Shown here in pieces: positions 33,274-42,104 of a DNA stretch of 64,000 nt. The notes below the pieces were generated by a model, which did no database searches, was not told where the DNA came from, and saw only the letters and a list, made by a program, of their open reading frames with translations. Source of the stretch: Betaproteobacteria bacterium (GTDB lineage Bacteria > Pseudomonadota > Gammaproteobacteria > Burkholderiales > Rhodocyclaceae); NCBI GenBank assembly GCA_016709965.1, contig JADJLT010000004.1, forward strand, positions 1 to 64,000, written 5' to 3'. Positions within the stretch are counted from its first letter, which is position 1, and each line of letters opens with the position of its first letter. The position numbers and the translations under genes are program-made.

Positions 33274-36126
33274 ATGAATCTTCAAAGATCGTTTGGCAGC
33301 TGGCCTTGTTCGAGGATGGCGAGGCGAAAGATTGACCTTGCTCTTCGCTCATCTGCCTTGCTTCTTGTCGGGGTAAGTTGTGTTTCCAACGTGTTGGCAA
33401 CCCCGGAAAAGGCCTCAGGTTATTACGAGGACGCCCTTAAGCGCTATGACCGCAATGAAATTCCTGCAGCTGTCATCCAGCTTAAAAATGCGATTCAGCA
33501 AGATTCGAAGATGCTGGCGGCGCACCTTTTGCTCGGCAAGGCCTTGCTCAGAAATGGCGATCTGAAAGGTGCCGAAGCGGCGTTTGAAGAGGCTTTAAAG
33601 CAGGGCGTCAATCGTGGTGAAGTCGCGCTGCCGCTTGGGCAAGTTTACCTCGCATTAGGCCGCCCCGAGGCAGTCATCGAAAAAATTTCAGCTTCCGGAC
33701 TGTCGCCTGCCATGCAGGTTGAAGTGCTGACCATGCGCGCGAACGCCTATTTTGAGTCCGGAAATAATAGTCTGGCTACTCAGAGTCTCGAGAATGCGAA
33801 GGCCATTGATTCAAAGTCAGCCTCGCCGCTGATCGCTGAGGTTCCTATGCTGTTGGCTGCTGGTCGGCTTGAGCAGGCGAAGGAAAAAGCAAGCAAGGCT
33901 GTTGAACTCGCTCCCAATAATGCTTTTGCATGGAACGTTAAAGCGGCGGTCCTTCATGCTTCATTCGAGGTTTCCGGTGCTATGGCAGCCTATGACAAAG
34001 TCTTGGCTCTGAACCCGAAACATGTTGATGCCCGCGTTGCCCGCGCAGCACTGCTTATCGATCTGAATCGAGATTCGGAGGCGCGCAAAGATCTTGATTA
34101 TCTGAAAGAAAATGCCGAAGACGAGCCACGCGCAGCCTATTTGCGCTCAGTGGTGGCTGGCCGTAAAGGCGATGTCAAGGCAGTCTCCGAGGCGCTTGGC
34201 GAGGTGACGCGGACTGTCGATGCTCTGCCTCCAGCCTGGCTGGCTAGGCGTGAACAGCTATTGATGGCGGCAGCCCTGGCCCACTATGGTCTCGGTAATC
34301 ATCAAAAAGCTCGCGAATATTTGGATGTAATCATCTCGCGTAGCCCAAATAATCTTGGTGCTAAAAAGTTAATGGCTTCGATTTATGTCGAAACCAAGGA
34401 CTATGGACGCGCCCAGCCCTTGCTCGAGTCGCTGCAACGCGCAATGCCCGAAGACCCGCAGGTAATGTTCCTGCTCGGAACGATAAATTTATCCCAGCGG
34501 CGCTATGCGCAAGCCAGTAGATTGCTTGAAAAGGCAGCTTCGCGAACAGGCTCTTCGGATATGAATCGCTCTCTGGGCTTTAGCCAGTTAGGCTTGGGGC
34601 AAACAGAGCTGGGTTTGAGCAGTCTTGAAAAAGCCTATGCCGCCAATCCGGCTGATGTCCGCTCCGGGATGGCGTTGGCGACGCGCTATGTTCGCGTTGG
34701 TAAGACGGAGAAGTCGCTCAAGATCGCTGAGTCGATGGTCAAGCGTGATCCAGCCAATCTGACTGTATTGAATTTCCAGGGGTCGATAAAAGGGGCTATT
34801 GGTGATAAGGCGGGGGCGCGCACGGTATACGCACAGGTACTTGCCAAAGACCCGACCTTTGGGCCAACGGTCCTGAATCTTTCGCGTCTGGATATTGGGG
34901 AAAGACGATTTGAAGAAGCGCGCCGTCGTCTGGATGGTTTATTGAAGGTAGATAGCAACGATCCTCAAGTGCTATTTGAATATGGCCAGCTGGAGCAGCG
35001 TGCAGGTCGGTCGTCTGAGGCAATTCGTTATTTGGTCAAGGCCGGCGAGGTGCAGCGAATCGATCCCAATCCAAGCTTGGTGTTGATAGAAATATACTTA
35101 AATCAGCACAAGGGCGATCAGGCGCTAACAGCAGCAAAGGAACTGGCCGGTAAATTCCCTGGAAACTTGAAAGTGCAACTTACTTTAGCACGAACTTATC
35201 TGGCAAATGGCGCCACCGCTGATGCCCGGACAATATTGACAGGAGCGACCCGTTTGGCTGAGTTCGATGCTAGGGCTCAGGTAGTAATAGCACGTTTGCA
35301 GATAATTGCAGCCAACCCGGATGGGGCAGCTTACAGTGTGTATAAGGCGCTGCAGGGCAATCCTGTCGATATTTCAGCGCTTGCTTTAGCTGTTCAGGTT
35401 GAGGCACGACGCGGCGATGCCGTCAAAGCTGATGTAGCCCTAAAGGCGCTCTCCGCCAAATATCCAAATGCGATCGAAACGGCTCGGGCTAGCGCTGATT
35501 TGGCGATGTCACGAGGTCAGTTTTCTTCGGCCATCGCTGGTTATACAAAGCTACTTACCCGAGAAGAGAATACAGGCAATGCTCTGGCGCTTGTTACTGC
35601 GCATATGGCTGCAGGAGATGCTGGCAAAGCATCTGCTTTTCTTGAGGCTTGGGTCAAGAGGCATACTGATGACAGGCTGGCACAAAAAGCCCTGGCTGAA
35701 TCCCAATTTCGTGCAGGTCAGCTAGCAGCAGCAAAAGAGAGCTACAGGCGCGTAATTGCAAGTACGCCTGAAGACGCTATATCGATCAATAACTATGCCA
35801 ATCTGCTTTTGCAGATGAATGACCCACTGGCTCAGGAAGTTGCCGAACAGGCTCTAAAACTTTCACCTAATAATTCTGCTTATGCTGACACCTTGGGCTG
35901 GATCTTGGTAAGCAAGGGTCAGAATGAGGCGGGCTTGCGTTATCTCCGTGAAGCCCGGTTGCGCAGTCCGGAAAATGGAGAATTTAGGTTCCATCTTGCC
36001 TATGCTCTTGCAAAAATCGGACGTAATGAGGAGGCGCGTGACGAAATGCGCGCAGCGGTCGCAAATTGGGGAGGCGCGGCACATAATCCAATGTTCAGTC
36101 AGCTAAAGACAGAACTGGGTATTTGA
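33274..36126 (+). CDS. prsT: PrsT-like TPR protein of the PEP-CTERM/exosortase system
   Basis: A ~950-residue protein with an N-terminal signal segment (LALRSSALLLVGVSCVSNVLA) and about twenty tetratricopeptide repeats. Examples are DALKRYDRNEIPAAVIQLKN, AAHLLLGKALLRNGDLKGAE and YADTLGWILVSKGQNEAGLR near the C-terminus. Length and layout match the PEP-CTERM system TPR protein PrsT, which accompanies exosortase/exopolysaccharide loci. The start is uncertain: ATGs at 33238, 33274 and 33316 are all in frame and none has a good ribosome site. The adjacent PEP-CTERM gene supports the assignment. No exosortase gene lies in the window. Confidence 0.82.
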   Translation: MNLQRSFGSWPCSRMARRKIDLALRSSALLLVGVSCVSNVLATPEKASGYYEDALKRYDRNEIPAAVIQLKNAIQQDSKMLAAHLLLGKALLRNGDLKGAEAAFEEALKQGVNRGEVALPLGQVYLALGRPEAVIEKISASGLSPAMQVEVLTMRANAYFESGNNSLATQSLENAKAIDSKSASPLIAEVPMLLAAGRLEQAKEKASKAVELAPNNAFAWNVKAAVLHASFEVSGAMAAYDKVLALNPKHVDARVARAALLIDLNRDSEARKDLDYLKENAEDEPRAAYLRSVVAGRKGDVKAVSEALGEVTRTVDALPPAWLARREQLLMAAALAHYGLGNHQKAREYLDVIISRSPNNLGAKKLMASIYVETKDYGRAQPLLESLQRAMPEDPQVMFLLGTINLSQRRYAQASRLLEKAASRTGSSDMNRSLGFSQLGLGQTELGLSSLEKAYAANPADVRSGMALATRYVRVGKTEKSLKIAESMVKRDPANLTVLNFQGSIKGAIGDKAGARTVYAQVLAKDPTFGPTVLNLSRLDIGERRFEEARRRLDGLLKVDSNDPQVLFEYGQLEQRAGRSSEAIRYLVKAGEVQRIDPNPSLVLIEIYLNQHKGDQALTAAKELAGKFPGNLKVQLTLARTYLANGATADARTILTGATRLAEFDARAQVVIARLQIIAANPDGAAYSVYKALQGNPVDISALALAVQVEARRGDAVKADVALKALSAKYPNAIETARASADLAMSRGQFSSAIAGYTKLLTREENTGNALALVTAHMAAGDAGKASAFLEAWVKRHTDDRLAQKALAESQFRAGQLAAAKESYRRVIASTPEDAISINNYANLLLQMNDPLAQEVAEQALKLSPNNSAYADTLGWILVSKGQNEAGLRYLREARLRSPENGEFRFHLAYALAKIGRNEEARDEMRAAVANWGGAAHNPMFSQLKTELGI

Positions 36127-36270
36127 ACTCGGCATTCTAGTGTCGGTAATCTTTACAGGTCTTGATCGCGAAGCGTTATGGCTTTAGGTAATACACTGAA
36201 ACATAATTGGTTTTAACTATTGGTATATATATTGCTGGTGAGTATTTAAGGGTATTTAATGGGGAATGTG

Positions 36271-37110
36271 ATGACAACTAAACTTAACTTGACGCTTGGT
36301 GCAATAGGGCTATTGGCAGCTGGGAGTGTTTTCGGCGCTACGACTTGGGTATTGAATACAGGTACTGTTACTGTGTCATCTGTTTCCGTTACTTCAACGG
36401 GGTGGGCTGATACCGGCACCAACGCTAATCAGTCCGGTGGCCCATTACAACTGCAACCAGCAAACAGTAATGTGGTTCTGTACTCCGGAGGTCTGGGTAT
36501 TAATAACTTGGATGGTTGTTCTTCCGGCAGTACTTGTGATGTTGGTGATGTTCAAAGTACCGCTCCGGAGCATGCCATTGACAACAATCAGCGATATGAG
36601 ATGGTATTGCTGTCGTTTTCCCAGGCTGTTAATTTGACGAATGTCAGTTTCGGCTGGACTGGGACTAGTGATTATGCATCTCAGGGCGGTGACTCAGATT
36701 ACACCGTAATGGCTTTTCAGGGTGCGGCAGGGAATCAGGGTTTGGCGACAAAAACTTGGAGTTCTTTGGATTCAGGATGGACTCTGGTTGGGCAATATAA
36801 CGATGCTACAGACTATGAGAATCGATCGCTTAATAGCGTGAATAGTAATGGCGTGGCTAATTCATCTGCCGGTGTTTATTCCTCCTTTTGGCTAATTGGC
36901 GCCTACAATCCGTTAGTTGGTGGAAATATGAATTGGTCATTAGGTAATGATTATTTGAAGTTGGCTTCGGTCACCGGGACGGTTTGTGCCACAGGTTCCG
37001 CGCAGTGCGGTGGTACAACCACAAAGGTCTCAGAACCGGGTTATCTTGCCTTATTGGGTATCGGTTTGCTAGGCATGATGCGCATTCGTAAGTCATCACC
37101 TAAAGGTTGA
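36271..37110 (+). CDS. PEP-CTERM sorted surface protein
   Basis: A ~279-residue secreted protein with signal peptide (LTLGAIGLLAAGSVFGA) and a C-terminal sorting signal: VSEPGYLALLGIGLLGM then MRIRKSSPKG (motif, helix, basic tail). The middle is rich in Ser, Gly, Asn and Thr with four Cys, as in exported matrix proteins. It resembles the exosortase-dependent surface protein XDP1 type, but this is not certain. An in-frame ATG at 36259 is the alternative start. Base composition is visibly more AT-rich than neighbouring core genes. It follows prsT and ends at a strong terminator. Confidence 0.82.
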   Translation: MTTKLNLTLGAIGLLAAGSVFGATTWVLNTGTVTVSSVSVTSTGWADTGTNANQSGGPLQLQPANSNVVLYSGGLGINNLDGCSSGSTCDVGDVQSTAPEHAIDNNQRYEMVLLSFSQAVNLTNVSFGWTGTSDYASQGGDSDYTVMAFQGAAGNQGLATKTWSSLDSGWTLVGQYNDATDYENRSLNSVNSNGVANSSAGVYSSFWLIGAYNPLVGGNMNWSLGNDYLKLASVTGTVCATGSAQCGGTTTKVSEPGYLALLGIGLLGMMRIRKSSPKG

Positions 37111-37132
37111 TCCGCGGAGATGGAATCCGAAC

Positions 37133-37168
37133 AAAAATGATGGCACCTGTTGGTGCTATCATTTTTTT
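37133..37168. terminator. Rho-independent terminator after the PEP-CTERM gene
   Basis: AAAAATGATGGCACC, loop TGTT, then GGTGCTATCATTTTTTT: a 15-bp stem with one G-T pair and a T-run. It works for the plus-strand PEP-CTERM gene and, with its A-run, for the minus-strand acyl carrier protein gene. Confidence 0.85.
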
Positions 37169-37172
37169 GATA

Positions 37173-37442
37173 TCAGCTTTTTGGGGCCTGAAATGCCTCA
37201 ATTAATGCGACCAGCGATGCAACGGTACGCAGATGTTGGCGTGCTTGCTCGTTGTTTGCTTCGAGCACGATGCCATAGGTCTTTTTCAAGGCCAGTACTA
37301 GTTCGAGTGCATCGATCGAATCCAGCCCCAATCCATCATCGGCAAAGAGTAGGGTGTAATCGCCAATATCGTTCGGGGTAGTGTCTTCGAGATTCATTGT
37401 CTCGATGATGAATGCCTTTAATTCCTGATTGAGATCTGTCAT
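37173..37442 (-). CDS. Orphan acyl carrier protein
   Basis: An 89-residue protein with the phosphopantetheine site GLDSIDALELVLAL (Ser near residue 41), four-helix layout and acidic composition. It is distinct from the fatty-acid-synthesis AcpP, which has DSLDTVEL and lies with fab genes. No synthase or ligase is next to it. The location beside PEP-CTERM genes hints at a surface lipid or polysaccharide modification pathway, but that is inference. Confidence 0.88.
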   Translation of the reverse strand: MTDLNQELKAFIIETMNLEDTTPNDIGDYTLLFADDGLGLDSIDALELVLALKKTYGIVLEANNEQARQHLRTVASLVALIEAFQAPKS

Positions 37443-37466
37443 TTTCTATTTTGGTTTCTATCGCAG

Positions 37467-37509
37467 TTTATGCTGGAGAAGGCTAGTGCGGAGCCTTCTC
37501 CAGCATAAA
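37467..37509. promoter_or_regulatory. Very stable hairpin upstream of the acyl carrier protein gene
   Basis: TTTATGCTGGAGAAGGCT (37467-37484) and its exact complement (37492-37509) form an 18-bp stem with a 7-base loop. It starts 25 bases upstream of the ACP ATG, in the leader of that gene, and 134 bases before cysE. It may be a terminator, an attenuator or the base of a small RNA. Only short A/T tracts flank it. Confidence 0.55.
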
Positions 37510-37642
37510 TAAGCTTAAGCGTGTATGGGTTATCAGAAAAGCATTATAAGTTCTTGGCGTGACAGGGCTACAGGGAAAATAGCTGACAATTTCAGTCGAG
37601 TATTTTAAAATCGCCCCTTGATCGATAGGGAGGCAAGGTTTC

Positions 37643-38398
37643 ATGTTCCGGAGTTTGCGTGAGGACATCCGTGCGGTTTTCGACCGCGATCCGGCCGCCC
37701 GCTCGTTCTGGGAGGTGCTTACCTGCTATCCGGGTATTCATGCCCTGATCATTCACCGCCTAGCGCATTGGCTTTGGGGACATCGTTTGCGCTGGCTGGG
37801 TCGTTTCACTGCGCACCTTTCCCGCATGCTGACCGGGATCGAGATTCATCCAGGAGCGACTGTTGGCCGTCGGTTTTTTATCGATCACGGCATGGGTGTC
37901 GTGATTGGCGAAACCGCGGTGATCGGTGACGATGTTACGCTTTATCATGGGGTTACCCTTGGCGGAACTTCATGGAACAAAGGTAAGCGCCATCCCACGC
38001 TTGAGAGCGGCGTCGTTATCGGCGCGGGCGCCAAGGTGCTTGGTCCGATTACAATTTCTGCTGGCGCCAAGGTTGGTTCCAATGCAGTCGTTACCAAGCC
38101 TGTGCCAGCGGGTGCCACGGCCGTTGGCAATCCTGCACGGATTATTGAAAATGCCGAGCAGACTCGCCAGCGTGAGGCGCAGGCCGAGAAGCTTGGGTTT
38201 TCTGCCTATGCCGTGGCAAGGGATCAGGATGATCCAGTAGCCAAGGCTATTCATGCCTTGCTAGATCACGCTGCTGAAACTGATCGACGTCTGGCATCAC
38301 TGGTGAAAGAGCTTGATGCGCAAGGTGTCAAGTGTGATCAGGATGTGCAACCGGCTGATGTGTTTGATCCAAAATACCTGAGCAAAATAGTTGACTAA
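37643..38398 (+). CDS. cysE: Serine O-acetyltransferase
   Basis: A 251-residue left-handed beta-helix acetyltransferase making O-acetylserine, the cysteine precursor. It has the hexapeptide-repeat region IEIHPGATVGRRFFIDHGMG, VVIGETAVIGDDVTLYHGVTLGGT (active-site His) and TAVGNPARII. The C-terminal ~70 residues are a charged helical tail. Its position before the isc operon makes sense, since cysteine is the sulfur donor for IscS. Confidence 0.95.
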   Translation: MFRSLREDIRAVFDRDPAARSFWEVLTCYPGIHALIIHRLAHWLWGHRLRWLGRFTAHLSRMLTGIEIHPGATVGRRFFIDHGMGVVIGETAVIGDDVTLYHGVTLGGTSWNKGKRHPTLESGVVIGAGAKVLGPITISAGAKVGSNAVVTKPVPAGATAVGNPARIIENAEQTRQREAQAEKLGFSAYAVARDQDDPVAKAIHALLDHAAETDRRLASLVKELDAQGVKCDQDVQPADVFDPKYLSKIVD

Positions 38399-38415
38399 AT
38401 TAATCTGGTTTATAT

Positions 38416-38440
38416 ATAGTTGACTGTAACACTTGGTTAT
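38416..38440 (+). promoter_or_regulatory. Type-1 IscR binding site in front of iscR
   Basis: The 25-base site begins ATAGTTGACTGTAACA and ends GGTTAT. It agrees with the known type-1 consensus (ATASYYGACTRWWWYAGTCRRSTAT) at 22 of 25 positions by eye. It lies 15 bases before the iscR ATG. IscR carrying a [2Fe-2S] cluster represses its own operon through such sites, so the isc operon is likely autoregulated by cluster supply. Confidence 0.75.
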
Positions 38441-38455
38441 TTTCAGGAGTTCGGA

Positions 38456-38959
38456 ATGCGTTTGACCACCAAAGGACGTTTTGCTGTAACCGCCATGATG
38501 GATCTTGCCTTGCGTGGGGAAGACGGTCCGGTGGCGCTGGCTAGCATCAGCGAACGGCAAAAAATATCGCTCTCTTATTTGGAACAATTGTTCGGCAAGT
38601 TACGCCGTTACAAGCTGGTGGATAGCGTGCGCGGACCTGGCGGTGGTTATTGCATCGCTCGACCTGTTTCTCAGGTGGCGGTGGCCGATATCATTCGTGC
38701 TGTTGACGAGCAACTCGACGCGACCCAGTGTGGTGGTCGGGAAAACTGTCATGATGAGCATCGCTGTATGACGCATGACCTGTGGTCGACGCTAAATACC
38801 AAGATGTATGACTATCTGGCCTCAGTGACGCTGGCCGATCTTGTTGAAAAAGAAAAACTGAAGCGTGGTCCAGCGACCATTGTGCTTGAAGACAAGCGTG
38901 GGCTTGGCTCTTCGCCTCGTTCGGGCAATGGGCGCGACAAGGTGTCGCTAGTCGCCTGA
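38456..38959 (+). CDS. iscR: Fe-S cluster assembly transcriptional regulator IscR
   Basis: A 167-residue Rrf2-family winged-helix protein: MRLTTKGRFAVTAMMDLALR, KISLSYLEQLFGKLRRYKLV and VRGPGGGYCIARP. The three cluster cysteines are in CGGRENCHDEHRCMTH (about 92-105). It senses cluster status and represses the isc operon. The start follows CAGGAG; an upstream in-frame ATG at 38420 lies inside the operator and is rejected. Confidence 0.96.
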   Translation: MRLTTKGRFAVTAMMDLALRGEDGPVALASISERQKISLSYLEQLFGKLRRYKLVDSVRGPGGGYCIARPVSQVAVADIIRAVDEQLDATQCGGRENCHDEHRCMTHDLWSTLNTKMYDYLASVTLADLVEKEKLKRGPATIVLEDKRGLGSSPRSGNGRDKVSLVA

Positions 38960-38966
38960 TCCGCTT

Positions 38967-40127
38967 ATGCCACGACCTGTCTATCTGGACCACAATGCTA
39001 CGACACCACTTGATTCGGCGGTTCTGGCCGCCATGCTTCCTTGGCTGGAAAGCAATTTTGGAAATGCTTCCAGTCGTCATGAATATGGCCGGCAGGCACG
39101 GCAAGCGATTGACGAGGCGCGGCAGAAAGTGGCGGCCGCAGTCAATGCGCATCCGACAGAAGTGGTTTTTACCAGTGGTGGCAGCGAGGCTAATAATCTG
39201 TTTTTGAAAGGTGCTGCTGCCGGCTTCAAGCCGGGCATCATTGCCATAAGTGCTATCGAACATCCTTGTGTTCTCAAGCCTGCGGCGCAACTGGTCGCAA
39301 ATGGCTGGCAACTCAGGTATATAGCGGTCGACGGCGCTTGTAGGGTCAATTTCGCAGATTTTCGCGAAGCTGTGCAGGCGAAGCCCAAGCTTGTTTCGAT
39401 AATGTTGGCCAATAATGAAACGGGCGTGATTCAGGATGTTGCCGGGTTGGCGACTGCTGCGAAGGCTTGTGGAAGCTGGTTTCATACAGACGCGGTACAA
39501 GCGCTGGGCAAGCTGGATATCGATTTTCGTGCGCTTAGTCTGGCCGGGGTGCATGCCATGACACTGTCTGCCCATAAGGCATACGGACCGAAAGGGGCTG
39601 CCGCGCTGGTGCTCGACAAGCGTGTTGAATTGCAGCCCTTGATTGCTGGCGGTGGTCATGAGCGTGGACTTCGATCCGGGACTGAAAATGTGGCAGCCAT
39701 TGTTGGATTTGGTGTGGCTGCGGAACTTGCGGCACAACGCGTTGCCGAATTGCCTGAACGTTTGCGATTGCTGATATGCAAACTGGAAAATCGGCTGGTA
39801 GCGCTTGGGGCAACGATCTTCGCGGTCAACTCGAAAAAACTGCCAAATACCAGTTATTTTGCGTTTCGCGATATTGATGGTGAAACGCTGGTCGGAAAGC
39901 TGGATCGTGAAGGATTTGCGGTGGCTAGTGGTGCAGCCTGTTCAAGCGCCAACCCGGAACCGTCGCATGTCCTGCGCGCCATGGGGGTGGCTCCGGAGAT
40001 TGCTCGTGGCGCAGTACGTGTGAGTGTGGGAATAAGTAATACCGAAACAGAGATTGACCAATTTATTGATGCCTTGCAGGTTACCGTCGGACGCCTGCAG
40101 GGACTGACAGCGGTTGTAGCCAACTAA
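38967..40127 (+). CDS. Cysteine desulfurase, second copy in the isc operon
   Basis: A 386-residue class V aminotransferase-fold enzyme. It has YLDHNATTPLDS, the PLP-lysine in LSAHKAYGPKGAAAL, GGGHERGLRSGTENV and the active-site loop SGAACSSANPEPSHVL. It removes sulfur from cysteine as persulfide. It lies between iscR and the canonical iscS and is clearly different from it (about as far as NifS is from IscS), so it is not a fresh duplication. A distinct acceptor is possible. Confidence 0.93.
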   Translation: MPRPVYLDHNATTPLDSAVLAAMLPWLESNFGNASSRHEYGRQARQAIDEARQKVAAAVNAHPTEVVFTSGGSEANNLFLKGAAAGFKPGIIAISAIEHPCVLKPAAQLVANGWQLRYIAVDGACRVNFADFREAVQAKPKLVSIMLANNETGVIQDVAGLATAAKACGSWFHTDAVQALGKLDIDFRALSLAGVHAMTLSAHKAYGPKGAAALVLDKRVELQPLIAGGGHERGLRSGTENVAAIVGFGVAAELAAQRVAELPERLRLLICKLENRLVALGATIFAVNSKKLPNTSYFAFRDIDGETLVGKLDREGFAVASGAACSSANPEPSHVLRAMGVAPEIARGAVRVSVGISNTETEIDQFIDALQVTVGRLQGLTAVVAN

Positions 40128-40155
40128 GCTGACTGAATAACCCGACTTAGCGAGA

Positions 40156-41373
40156 ATGAAGATGAAACTCCCGATCTACCTGGATTACTCGGCAACCACA
40201 CCGGTCGACCCGCGCGTCGCAGAAAAAATGATTCCCTACCTGTGTGAGCATTTTGGCAACCCCGCGTCGCGTTCGCACAGCTTTGGCTGGGTAGCTGACG
40301 CGGCGGTTGAAGAGGCGCGAGAGCAGGTTGCGGACCTGGTCAACGCAGATCCAAAGGAAATTATCTGGACTTCTGGCGCTACCGAGTCGAATAACCTAGC
40401 TATCAAGGGCGCCGCCAATTTCTATGCCGGAACCAAGGGCAAGCACATCATCACGGTCAAGACCGAGCACAAGGCCGTTCTCGATACCGTGCGCGAATTG
40501 GAACGTCAGGGCTTTGAGGCAACCTACCTTGATGTAAAGGATGACGGCCTGCTTGATCTGGAAGTCTTCAAGGCGGCAATACGCCCGGATACCGTGCTAG
40601 CTTCGGTGATGTTCGTAAACAACGAAGTCGGTGTCATCCAGCCGATCGCCGAGCTCGGTGAGATCTGCCGCGAGAAGGGGATCATTTTCCACGTCGATGC
40701 CGCGCAGGCAACCGGCAAGGTGGATATCGATTTGAGCAAGCTCAAGGTCGATTTGATGAGCTTCTGTGCCCACAAGACCTACGGTCCGAAAGGTATTGGT
40801 GCCCTTTATGTCCGTCGTAAGCCGCGTATTCGCCTTGAGGCACAGATGCACGGTGGTGGCCATGAACGTGGTTTCCGTTCCGGGACCTTGCCGACGCATC
40901 AGATCGTCGGGATGGGTGAATGCTTCCGTCTGGCCAAAGAAGAAATGGCCGAGGAAAACAAGCGCGTCGGCGCGCTGCGCGACAAGCTGTTGAAGGGCCT
41001 GCAGGATATCGAGGCGACCTACGTCAATGGTGACCTTACGCACCGCGTGGCGCACAATCTGAACATTAGCTTTGCATATGTTGAAGGCGAGTCAATGATC
41101 ATGGCAATCAAGGATTTGGCAGTCTCTTCCGGCTCGGCTTGCACTTCGGCCAGTTTGGAGCCTTCCTATGTGTTGCGTGCTTTGGGGCGCGATGACGAAC
41201 TGGCCCATAGTTCCATTCGCTTCAGTATCGGTCGCTTCACGACAGAAGAGGAAATCGACTATGCAATCAAATTGTTGCATGCGAAAGTTTCCAAATTACG
41301 TGATCTTTCGCCGCTATGGGATATGTACAAAGACGGCATCGACCTGAGCACCGTGCAATGGGCCGCCCACTAA
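40156..41373 (+). CDS. iscS: Cysteine desulfurase IscS
   Basis: A 405-residue group I cysteine desulfurase. It shows KLPIYLDYSATTPVDPRV, the PLP-lysine in FCAHKTYGPKGIGALYV, GGGHERGFRSGTLPTHQIVG and the catalytic cysteine loop SSGSACTSASLEPSYVL, with the typical C-terminal LSPLWDMYKDGIDLSTVQW that docks IscU. It supplies persulfide for clusters and tRNA thiolation. Start MKMKLP follows a weak site; MKLP two codons later is equally possible. Confidence 0.97.
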   Translation: MKMKLPIYLDYSATTPVDPRVAEKMIPYLCEHFGNPASRSHSFGWVADAAVEEAREQVADLVNADPKEIIWTSGATESNNLAIKGAANFYAGTKGKHIITVKTEHKAVLDTVRELERQGFEATYLDVKDDGLLDLEVFKAAIRPDTVLASVMFVNNEVGVIQPIAELGEICREKGIIFHVDAAQATGKVDIDLSKLKVDLMSFCAHKTYGPKGIGALYVRRKPRIRLEAQMHGGGHERGFRSGTLPTHQIVGMGECFRLAKEEMAEENKRVGALRDKLLKGLQDIEATYVNGDLTHRVAHNLNISFAYVEGESMIMAIKDLAVSSGSACTSASLEPSYVLRALGRDDELAHSSIRFSIGRFTTEEEIDYAIKLLHAKVSKLRDLSPLWDMYKDGIDLSTVQWAAH

Positions 41374-41394
41374 AGAAATTCAAGGAGAATTAAC

Positions 41395-41778
41395 ATGAGC
41401 TATAGCGTAAAAGTCATTGATCACTATGAGAATCCACGTAACGTCGGTTCATTCGGCAAGGAAGATGATGGCGTTGGTACCGGCATGGTCGGCGCCCCGG
41501 CATGCGGCGACGTAATGAAGTTGCAGATCAAAGTGAACAAGGCAGGCGTGATTGAGGACGCCAAATTCAAGACCTACGGATGCGGATCGGCCATTGCTTC
41601 GTCGTCGTTGGTCACTGAGTGGGTCAAGGGCAAAACGGTTGATCAGGCGCTGTCGATCAAAAATACTGAAATCGCTGAAGAACTAGCCCTTCCGCCGGTT
41701 AAAATTCACTGTTCGATTCTGGCCGAGGATGCCATCAAGGCAGCCGTGGCCGATTACAAGAAGAAGCACGGAGAATAA
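41395..41778 (+). CDS. iscU: Iron-sulfur cluster scaffold IscU
   Basis: A 127-residue scaffold on which [2Fe-2S] clusters are built. Conserved residues: GAPACGDVMKLQ (Cys37), KTYGCGSAIASSS (Cys63), LPPVKIHCSILAEDAI (Cys106), with the LPPVK motif that HscA binds. Ribosome site AAGGAGAA. The length is standard. Confidence 0.97.
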   Translation: MSYSVKVIDHYENPRNVGSFGKEDDGVGTGMVGAPACGDVMKLQIKVNKAGVIEDAKFKTYGCGSAIASSSLVTEWVKGKTVDQALSIKNTEIAEELALPPVKIHCSILAEDAIKAAVADYKKKHGE

Positions 41779-41780
41779 GC

Positions 41781-42104
41781 ATGGCAGTCACCTTGAGCGA
41801 CAAGGCGGCACAACACGTCGCCAACTTCCTGACCAAACGCGGCAAAGGCATTGGCCTTCGCCTCGGCGTACGGACTAGCGGCTGTTCAGGCATGGCTTAC
41901 AAGCTGGAATTCGTCGACGAGGTGAATCCTGACGATCTGGTCTTCGAACACAACGGCGTAAAGGTGATCGTTGACGCCAAAAGCATGCCTTACCTTGACG
42001 GGATGGAACTCGATTTCACCCGCGAGGGATTGAATGAGGGCTTCAAGTTCAACAACCCGAACGTCAAGGATCAGTGCGGCTGCGGCGAATCGTTTAACGT
42101 CTGA
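41781..42104 (+). CDS. iscA: Iron-sulfur carrier IscA
   Basis: A 107-residue A-type carrier with the three cysteines GVRTSGCSGMAY and CGCGESF near the C-terminus. It passes clusters to apoproteins, mainly [4Fe-4S] targets. It is two bases after iscU, and its stop shares one base with the hscB ATG. Confidence 0.97.
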   Translation: MAVTLSDKAAQHVANFLTKRGKGIGLRLGVRTSGCSGMAYKLEFVDEVNPDDLVFEHNGVKVIVDAKSMPYLDGMELDFTREGLNEGFKFNNPNVKDQCGCGESFNV

